A stretch of 12,500 nucleotides of DNA from Botryococcus braunii (taxonomy: Eukaryota > Chlorophyta > Trebouxiophyceae). The stretch is taken from assembly GCA_002005505.1 (NCBI GenBank), contig MVGU01001289.1, positions 135,001 through 147,500 on the forward strand, given 5' to 3'. A program made the translations under genes and the position numbers. Each line of letters begins with the position of its first letter. The first letter of the stretch is position 1. Below, one piece after another: positions 1-8,100 of this stretch. The notes under the pieces are model-generated. The model was not told the origin of the DNA. It worked only from the letters and a program-made list of their open reading frames with translations, and ran no database searches.

Positions 1-89
1 AGCCTGCATTTGTGGTTGGTAATGCTTACCGTGAGAAGGTTCCTTGGCCTGAAGATCTTGTGATTCTTGCCATGATTGACGACCAGTAG
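1..89 (+). CDS. 3' end of a plus-strand gene (partial)
   Basis: Read from base 3, the frame stays open for 28 codons and ends at TAG (87-89). The peptide has coding character, with an acidic, hydrophobic tail ending ILAMIDDQ. The window starts at AG, so bases 1-2 may be the 3' splice site of a last exon or may lie inside an exon. There is no in-frame start here, so the gene begins outside the window. No family is recognised. A TGTAA word at 124-128, used as a poly(A) signal in some green algae, lies 35 bases after the stop, but five bases alone are weak evidence. Confidence 0.5.
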   Translation, partial: PAFVVGNAYREKVPWPEDLVILAMIDDQ

Positions 90-158
90 CAAAATAATGC
101 CAAGCAGATATACAGCTATACATTGTAACAATTTTGTGCGATAGAATGTTGCGCGCAC

Positions 159-255
159 TTCCCCGGGGGTGATAGAACAATAGATCTGTATCAACATTGT
201 TATTCATGTTTTGTAAGATTCATAAAGATCGATTGTTCTATTACCCTCAGGGCAA
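159..255. repeat. Imperfect inverted repeat, about 97 bp
   Basis: The core arms are 165-186 and 227-248, which match at 19 of 22 positions as reverse complements around a 40-base loop. With one small gap the pairing extends outward to about 159 and 255. It sits 70 bases after the stop codon at 87-89. It could be a hairpin in a 3' untranslated region or a small MITE-like insertion. No target-site duplication was seen. Confidence 0.55.
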
Positions 256-267
256 TCAAACTCAGAC

Positions 268-1730
268 CCTGTTGGACAAGACTGCTCTGTTGCAATTGAT
301 CTGGCTGATGATGGCGGCTAGGCCAGCAATATTGAGCGGGCTATAGTAGGGTTGTCGACTTACGATGGAGGGTAGTTGGCTTCTGCTGCTGTATCTTACA
401 GGATTATGGACTTAGCCTTAGCCTAAACCTTCGTGCTTGGGTAAAGGGCAGGGGTAAGGCGGGGGCAGGCGGAAAGCATTTTCTGAGCGCTTCCGGTGTG
501 AAATTGTAGAACGTACTCGCAACAAGGTGTGGCCATTGGTTATGTTGTTGATGACCACAATATGTTTGAGGTATGGTGTTCTGCGCAACCAGATTACGTG
601 GTTGATGACCAGGAGGTGGGTCTGTTTCAACTCCTAGATTTGGGTGATTCCCTGGTAAGCGATGCCATCATGCTTACATATTTTATGTTGCACTGGTACA
701 TTTGGGAGTATGAGGTGCTATGCAATGGGATATCTTTTTGTAGTTGCTGGTAGGGAACTCTGTTCCGTGCTGGTGATGAAACAGCAGGTTTCCTACTGCC
801 CTGATGCCTCTCAGTTGAAGATAACTATGGTAAGATTGGTGTCTGGATGCAGATGAATGCCAAGGTGAATTTGGCAAAATCTGAACTTTTCCCCTTATGC
901 TTGGTTTAGGACCATTTTGCTTTTGGTCACTCAAGACTGTTGCAACCCACATTCAGTGGCTCCGAGGGTTTGGAGATCACAAGAGGCTGCAACCGCAGCC
1001 AGCTTGGAGACCGCATGTGTGTTACACGCATCCCCTTAAAAGTAAATCATTCCCGAAACATTGTGTATCGCCGGAGAATACATGTGCTTCGTACCTGCCG
1101 CTTCTACAAGGTCTTGCCAGCACGAGGAGCAACAAAGCCACATAACAAGGTCCACAGGGCAGGGGCCCCAAAGAAGTTGGAAACTGAAGTACAAAAATTA
1201 CGTGCTACAAATGTCGGTAGATCTTGTTCCTGATGTTAAACTATTGTGTCCTATCCTATCTTAAGTTGCCTCATTAATACCTGAGGCAATGCTTGCTTTT
1301 TCTACTTGGAATAGAAACAAGCATCGAAGTAGTTTCCGTACAGCACTCTCCTTGACGAGAGGGTGATGTTCAACGACAATTGCCACGGTTAACCACCAGT
1401 CACAGCATGTGGGGCCTGGGACAGTGCCCGCGCTATCTTTACGATATGAGTCAACAGGAGTCCAAGTCCGGCAAGACGAGTGCACACTGCCACAGAGGGC
1501 CATTATGAAACTGGTTTGCCTGAACTATACCTACTACCTATGCACTGCAGTGTTTTCCAGCTTCATGCAAATAAGTATAATCCTAATGTTACAGCTTGGT
1601 TCTTGCCATTATTATCGTTAGGCTTGACCCAGCAAAAAGGTCACTTCGGATCATGGATCAAGGCCAAGGTTTACTTTTGCCCGCCCACGTTGTTGTGTCT
1701 GCAGTGAATTGCATTTATCCAACGTATTCC
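268..1730 (+). pseudogene. Decayed non-LTR (LINE-type) retrotransposon reverse transcriptase
   Basis: The frame 763-897 keeps two RT landmarks at the expected spacing. A degenerate catalytic block AGDETAGFLLP at 769-801 stands where LINE RTs have the ADDT-x-FLLP type motif. About 35 codons later comes NAKVNLAKSELFPL at 856-897, typical of the block that follows it in plant and algal LINE RTs. Further down, IPTTYALQCFP (about 1527-1560) and KGHFGSWIKAKVYF (about 1636-1677, another frame) resemble the IP-x-Y and KGG-x-G-x-x-x-L-x-A-x-N segments that come later in the same proteins, in the right order. Stops TGA (802), TAG after SELFPL and frame changes break it. The catalytic DD pair is not intact. 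Fragments at 268-420 with TAG and TAA stops may be the upstream part, which is less sure. Boundaries are approximate; no poly(A) tail or duplication was found. Confidence 0.5.
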
Positions 1731-2125
1731 ATTATCTAACTTTGAACTTGAGGCGTAGGCTCGCCGCGAAGCATTCATCCCTTGTCTGGCTTTTCGAATG
1801 CAAAGTTTGTTGCTTTGCAAGCCACGCTTAAGTCTCTTGTTGCAACCACGTCTAATAAAGTCGCTTCTGTGAAGCTGGAGCCCAACAGTGGTCCCTTAGG
1901 ATTTACAAATAAATTACCTTGTGCCTTGTGGGCCTCTATTCTGGGCATCTAGCACGCTAGAGTGGCAAGGCAGTAGATAGGCACTACGTCTTAAGAACAA
2001 AATGTGTTTGTGTAGCCAGATTGCGCCCTTCAGGGCTCTTAATACATAAACATATTTGCACCCTAACAAATTTTCTCGAAAGCACATGGCTGTGACACCT
2101 GCACACTAGGAGTCATCAACCCACT
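1731..2125. other. Non-coding stretch, nothing recognised
   Basis: No frame of useful length, no strong repeat and no RNA gene was seen. It separates the plus-strand RT remnant from the minus-strand decayed coding run. Confidence 0.4.
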
Positions 2126-4537
2126 TCTTCAAGCTGCAGCTGCCAACAGTGCATGTACATTTTTGGTTGTCCCATCCTTTCAGTGATGGGAATGGTGTAG
2201 TACAAAGACACACAAGCGCACACTGTATGAAGTGCAGCTTCCTCGAACTCTGATATCATTGTCTTGTAGAGGTAAGTTGGAAGGAATTTGGTCGTCTAAG
2301 CACTCAGTAATTGTCCAGCCAAGCATGATTTGGGAAGCTGCGTGATGCCTCTTACTTGATTGGTTATGGTCGAGTCTCTGCCAAGCAGCACCACTATGCG
2401 GCGTATGTGGCGGCATCCACTTGAACTGCTTCGGACCTTCCACGCTCATGTCATCTGGTCAACCAAAGGATGTAGAGTCTTTTCCCAGCCGCTGGGAATA
2501 GGTGCAGCAGTAGCAGCTTCACGTTCTGTCTTTGCAGCTTTTGGTGCATTTCCGAAATCTCTGTACCCATGATGAACGAGCAACATCAAAGAGCGCATGA
2601 AAGATGTCTTTATCAGGCACCTCATCTTCGATCTGATGCAGTGCGGAGCTTATCAGTATGGTCTAGATCGGTGTTGCACCATCATATCACGCAAATCCAT
2701 AATGTTCAGGTTTAACAAGCTCATCTCCAAATGCGACTTTTTGACAGCATACAGAGTTGAAGACAGTGAATCAAGCTTTCCAGGCAGGTCCATATAGGGC
2801 AGGTAGATTATCCAGAAGGCCTTGTTTAGTGAGTGGAATCAACAATGCCTGCATGCTGGAAATCAGGGATTCATAAGGGTATGCAATTGACATGAATTTC
2901 CTGCTTGTGCCTGGCATAATCCAGCGCTGTTTTGGTGCTTTGAGGAGAAACTCACTTGGGCAATGGTGCTGGCTCCAAGCCTATGGCTGATGTGAGAAAC
3001 ATTGTCAGGTCATCCGCGCCTGGCGCGTAGTGGAGGGCCGGAATTTCCTTGTTTTGGCAACCAATTGCAAACCACAAGTAGAAGGGCAGGTATCCTGCCT
3101 GCAACCCTCATTAATGCGCTTCAGTGCAGAATAGAGTGATGTCGCTGGAGCAGGATCTATGTGCCCCACAAGATAGTCGCGCAATGATCGTTAGTGGACC
3201 AGCCAACAACCCAAAAAGGATGTCACAGGAACCCCTCAGCGGGCAGGGAAACCAGGAAACGTCGTCAGCCTGGCCGTGCATGGTGGAATTGTTTGAGGCG
3301 TGCAGCTTAACACTTCAGGTCTGAACTTGGTTCAAAAGTTTCAATTCAATACAGCCACCTGCACGTGTTTATCAATAGCAAGGAGTGTGAATTGGCGACC
3401 CTAATGTGGGTGCCCAGTGTCTCCAATTCTTGCAACACTACCAAGTATCCGTCTTGTGGTGAGATGCTCCTACCGCTGGGTAAGTGTCTGTGCCACGTCG
3501 ATCGGTTTGGCTCGCCATATTGCTAGTGACTTGCCCCGTTGTATTTATCAAGCCTGCTGCCGCATTGATGAGTGGCTGAACAATAGGAGAAGCTTGCTTG
3601 GGAGTAGTGTCATTGTTTAAGCTTGCTCCGAGGTATCCCCTCCCCAACCAGACGCTGGGACCGACCTGTATACATGCCGTCCGTTGGTCAGTTCGGTGCA
3701 CTTCCGTTGCTCGTGTTTTTTTGTGAAGTCAGGCGCTAAAGCGCTACTCATGCATTTTTCCAATATGCATAGATCAATGCAAGGTTGTTCACTTGTGTGC
3801 TTTGGGCTGCGAAGCACTTCTGAGATCTGCATGACTGCCTTGACGTTTTTAGAGTTCGAGAAAGTGGTAGGGAGCTCACAGACGCAGGTGCATGTGAGTG
3901 AAGAGAGGGGTGACCGGGGCATATTCTTCATATGCTTCTCCCTTCTTTGGAATTTGTGATGGGGGAAAAGTCTTGAAGGGAAGCTGCAAGAAGATGCGTC
4001 TATATGGATGCCCCATTCATGTAGTCACAGAGCAATAGGTACCAAGTGCGTGTTTGCAGTAGCTACACCCAGTAGCCCATGGGCAGTCATCCTAACCTCA
4101 TCTACCTCTGGGATGGTTTATCACCCATTTGGAAGCTGTCGGTGTAAACCTCCTGAGATATGTAGATAAATTGCCATGAAAGAGCAGAACCGACTTGATC
4201 AACAAGTACGGGGAAGGTACCCTGCGGAACTCGTCTGCACCCAAATGGTAGAAGAACCCCTCCCGTGCAGGCCCAGCATAGTCCACAAATACACCTGGCT
4301 GCCCATCTTCAAGGGTTCGTACATCAACCTTTGCATGTACCTGTCTCCCCAACACAATCCATGAGGTGTGTTATAGGAAACGGATGATTCTGCTTGTGCT
4401 TCCAAACTACATTCCAGAGTTGTAAGAAGAAAACGGACCACAACAGATAGGTTTGGGATAAAGATTTTAAGCAGGACCGTGCGGTCAAGTGCTTCAAGGC
4501 TGTTCCAAACCATCCTCAGCTCTCCACTAAATGCTTC
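2126..4537 (-). pseudogene. Decayed or frameshifted coding region of unknown family
   Basis: A chain of minus-strand frames with coding character follows one after another: about 4537-4372, 4372-4098, 4090-3617 (one TGA inside), 3701-3438, 3190-3085, 3093-2957, 2980-2765, 2820-2653, 2652-2550 and 2577-2126 (one TGA and one TAG). Sample words are LRDYLVGHIDPAPATSLYSA, EIPALHYAPGADDLTMFL, KFMSIAYPYESLISSMQ and DEVPDKDIFHALFDVARS. Neighbouring pieces overlap by a few bases in different frames, for example at 2957-2980 and 2765-2820, which fits single-base indels better than introns. One break near 2957 also reads as a 5' splice site (CCCAA then GTGAGT), so a partly intron-split live gene is not excluded. 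Joined end to end it would encode about 800 residues. No domain is recognised. It may be a mobile-element ORF, since another decayed element lies beside it, or a host gene with assembly indels. Confidence 0.45.
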
Positions 4538-4650
4538 TTATTGGGACAGAGCAATTGAAGTACTCGCTGCCCCGAGGTAGTTGGGTTAATCCCCAAATGC
4601 TATTTCTTCTTTGTGTGGTTTGTTATAAAGCTGTCAGAGGAATCTTCACC

Positions 4651-4698
4651 CTGCCCCTCTCGGTCTTTCTGTGCCTCTCACCTTCCTGCCCCTCTCGG
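4651..4698. repeat. 13-bp direct repeat pair
   Basis: CTGCCCCTCTCGG occurs at 4651-4663 and again at 4686-4698, in a C/T-rich stretch. It is probably a short local duplication. Confidence 0.5.
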
Positions 4699-4725
4699 AC
4701 CTCCCTCTGTGAATGTGTGTATGAA

Positions 4726-4761
4726 GGGGGACGGGGAGGTGGGGTGGGGTGGGGCAGGGGG
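4726..4761 (+). other. G-quadruplex-prone G-rich tract
   Basis: Six runs of four or five G separated by one to four bases (4726-4730, 4733-4736, 4741-4744, 4746-4749, 4751-4754, 4757-4761) meet the usual quadruplex pattern on the plus strand. It lies downstream of the 3' end of the minus-strand gene ending at 5107. The transcribed sense there would be C-rich. Confidence 0.6.
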
Positions 4762-4843
4762 AGGACAGGACGAGGGGAGGGAGAGAGAGTTGCAGGATGG
4801 GCTGCCTTCGGGGCGGAGGGAGGTGGTTGGCGAGTTTTTTGAC

Positions 4844-4849
4844 TTTATT
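4844..4849 (-). promoter_or_regulatory. Possible distal poly(A) signal AATAAA
   Basis: Minus-strand AATAAA, 258 bases after the stop at 5107 and beyond the (CA)n tract. If used, the 3' untranslated region would contain about 65 UG dinucleotides. Confidence 0.3.
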
Positions 4850-4939
4850 GCATAGCATTTGCGTCCTGTTCCCCCGGTTCCCCCCAAAACAAATAGAAAG
4901 GAGATGCACGCTCCCATCCCCCGCCCAACACATGCTACT

Positions 4940-4943
<4 letters not shown>

Positions 4944-4994
<51 letters not shown>

Positions 4995-5005
4995 ACACAC
5001 AGACG

Positions 5006-5076
<71 letters not shown>

Positions 5077-5079
5077 ACA
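4944..5079. repeat. (CA)n microsatellite, about 136 bp
   Basis: Nearly pure CA repeat with interruptions near 4992-5010 (CCCACAC, AGACGCACGC) and one AGAC at 5071-5074. On the minus strand it is (TG)n and starts 27 bases after the stop codon of the gene at 5107-9388. The Cys/Val and His/Thr frames across it are artefacts of the repeat. Confidence 0.97.
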
Positions 5080-5105
5080 TTTTCTGCGATCACACTCGGT
5101 GGTTT

Positions 5106-5111
5106 TTTATT
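5106..5111 (-). promoter_or_regulatory. Poly(A) signal AATAAA overlapping the stop codon
   Basis: The last codons read GGG AAA TAA AAA, so a canonical AATAAA spans the stop TAA (5109-5107). The UG-rich repeat begins 27 bases downstream, where a GU-rich downstream element of a cleavage site would lie. The hexamer is seen directly; its use is inference. Confidence 0.4.
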
Positions 5112-5181
5112 TCCCCAGCATGGATATGACTGGCTCACGTAGAGTCAACTTGTAAGCACCAACTTTCAGCAAGCGCTCCAT
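5107..5181 (-). CDS. Exon 8: C-terminus and stop
   Basis: Follows GTCTTTTCCAG. It encodes MERLLKVGAYKLTL, then REPVISMLGK and TAA (5109-5107). The phase 0 entry matches exon 7. It would give a basic amphipathic end to the domain. Confidence 0.7.
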   Translation of the reverse strand: MERLLKVGAYKLTLREPVISMLGK

Positions 5182-8100
5182 CTGGAAAAGACAGAACAGA
5201 GATGCTCACAGATCGCTCTGTCAATTGGCGGCAGAACCTGTGGGTGTTACTTGCTGTAATGGGTGATCTTCGAGTTGCGTTTGTGTCTGGCGTACGTGGG
5301 AGCTTGTCTATCTTCTTCGCCTGGTGTTGCTAAACATGTGCATTTCTTCTAATAAAAGACCGGCCAGGGGTTTCTTCCCATTCCATTGTAAGAAACCAGA
5401 CTATATTTTGTCATAGATGGAGATGCTTACTCCCCTTAATGCTGTAACAGGATATGTTAAGAGGATATTGTAAAACAGGCGGGCTACTCACCAAGATTTC
5501 TGTGTTGCCGTCAGCAAAGAGCACATTCCACATCCTTGTCTCACCAGTTGTGGGGTCTGTGACAAATGCTTTTGCGCGCCTGCATAGCCATGCAAGTGTG
5601 AGTTGTGCGTCCTGTTTCACTACACATGTTACGTACGCAAGCACATTTCGCTGGCACACACGCGCACTCTCCCTCCCCCCCCCCCCACCCCCCCGGCCCC
5701 TCTTTTCTCCTTTCCATAATGTCCACACCAATGTAAACCCACACAGAAATGCACTGCAGGAGAGTGGGACAATTTATGCGGCATGGAATGCCACCCCACC
5801 TAGCTAGGCGGTTGCTCTGTCAGAAGGGGAAAGACAGTGAAGGGAACCATAATCATGTCAGCTTCCTGTGCCAGTCTATCCAAGAAGAAGAGTATGCACA
5901 TCATTCACATTGTTGGCCAAATTCAATACGTTTCTCACGTCTGCTGACAGTTTTGGTCGTGATACGTGCCATACATGTGGGAGGAAATGATGATTTTGCC
6001 CACCATTGGGTCTGATAGGCTTACGGAAAGAGGGCTATTTTCCTAACGAGTGCAGTTGGCACACGGCGTGCCGTCTGCAACTCCGCCTTGGATGAGGGAA
6101 ATTCGCTAGGCCTTACCATACTTGGTGTGCAATAAGATTTGCAAACTCATCGGGGACTCTTGCACCATTAAGCGGCAGACCTGGTGGGAGTGGACCCACA
6201 GAATTCACCAAGGTGACAGTATCGTTGCAAAATGCGACGGTTCCTGTTGCAAAGTGACCCCTGAGCAGCTTAATCATCAATGCTTGGACATGACGGTACA
6301 GGAAGGGATGAACGTGAAAGCATGTAGATAAGCATGGGACCAGTTTTCTTTACTATCACTACCACTTCCGTAATTTCCTGTGGTTATTATTAATCAGAGA
6401 GACTCCAGGTTCTTACCCCTAAAAGCAGGTACTTCATACGCTTTCAAATGCATCTGAATACTGGCTGCAGCAAGGTGAATTGCAAGGAGGGGCATTTTTG
6501 TAGCTGTTTGAAGCTCAGTGCTTGTAAGAATTTCAATGAGCAATTATGAACGCACTTAGTTTTCAACACTGTCATTTATACTGTCAGGGATGCAGATGTC
6601 ATTTGCGAAGAGACATATTTATCACCCACTTCTATTGCCTTGAGTTATGTCTTCTGCTGTTTTAGTGTGCTTTTGTGTGCTCTTTGACACAACAGAAGCC
6701 TCATACCAACAAAGGAGCTGTGGAGAGGGCACGAGAATGCGCACCATTACCGCCAGGGAGCTGACTGGGGATGTCAGCCACACCCTGTTCAAAGACGCCA
6801 AGCAGCTCCTTATCTGACAGGTTGTAAAGCTCCTGTGGACTGTTGATCGGAAACAAACCTGAAGACTTGGGTCCTGCAGCAGATACCTGGATTGGCTTTC
6901 CAGCAAATGATGCAGCTGCAGGGGAAACGGAAAGAGGGCTTTCTGTTGCAGAACCCTCAGCCACTGCTCCCTGCTTGCGTGCCTCACGAAATGTTTGCAG
7001 GGGTAGGGGTCCCATGGATGGGGCCTCCCATCCTCGCTGAGCCTCCATCATGTCGGCCTGCCTCCCTCAACCAAGAGTCATGCTCCTCAACAGGCTTTTC
7101 AGATCCTGTGGCCTAGAGGGACACTTCATCTTGTACATTCCAGCATGTATAAAGTCAGTCAGTCAATGAGTCTGTTCTCATCTGCTTACCTTCGCAATGG
7201 ATGGATGGATATCTTCAAAGCGCAAGTGCGTTTGACCCTATTCCCACTTACGGCTTTGCCTTTACAGAATACCAACAGAGAAGTGCCCTTCAATGTTTCG
7301 ACGTCGGGAGGGTGTGGCGTTGTGACGAAGCATTGAAACTCTTCCTAGAGGTGTGATACTTGGAGGGCCTGAGTGCAAAGTACAGGGCGTGCCTTTGGAG
7401 CAGCGGCATTGATTTTGGGAAGCGACATGAGCCCTGGCTGTCCCAGGGCTTCTGCCGAGGAGGGTGCGGGGCCATTTGAAACAGCAGTCTCTGGAGAAGT
7501 GCTCTTGTCGATGGGTGTAGGGATCGCAGATGCTGATTGCTTGAGTGCTGTTGGAGGCTGGGGACGGGATCGTTGAGGGTACATGGCACTGACCTGGACT
7601 GGAGCAACTCCAAATTCGAAGTTCTGGAATGGAAAAATTTGGCCGCTTGGTGAAGGCTGCCCTGTGATGGCTTGTGAGCCCGATTGACTCGGTCCCACAC
7701 GGGCCCCAATAGCTGAGTCAGATTCATCAACTTCTGCACCTTCCACCCCTGCATGTGCCACTTGGGGCATATTATGCAACACAGTAAATTTGAGTTTCTC
7801 CATCAAGTGCCACCCACATGTGCCTCTCCTGTGATCTCTAGCATGTCGCCCCCTTCCCCCCTGCTCTCTTTCCTCCCCCCCTTTGCATCTGTGACTCCAA
7901 GTTGCTTCACAGCAGCGTGTGGTAACCCCCTTGGCACAGAACATACAGCTGCACTGAGCAAACCAGATAGATTTCCTCATGAGGTCCTTTGTCTACTTCT
8001 GTTCAGCCTGTCTTAGAAGTGAAGCACCCCAGTTGGCCATGCACTTTCATGATGCCCCCCGAATGGAAAGAGCAGGGGCATTTCATGAGGTGAAAAACAC

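Noticed and set aside
1261..1503. Minus-strand frame containing WLTVAIVVEHHPLVKESAVR
   Set aside because: It has some coding character but no supported splice sites or start, and lies between plus-strand RT fragments; unresolved.
2372..2416. Minus-strand MPPHTPHSGAAWQRL resembling the last catalytic block of BEL/Pao-type integrases
   Set aside because: Only about 15 residues match, the catalytic Glu position is Gln, and no upstream integrase or RT motifs were found on that strand; another frame there also looks coding.
4646..5155. Frames of Cys/Val or His/Thr repeats on both strands
   Set aside because: They are translations of the (CA)n microsatellite with no independent coding support.
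7373..7576. Plus-strand frame opposite intron 3 of the main gene
   Set aside because: It is the antisense shadow of the open minus-strand frame, which fits the flanking exons in composition.
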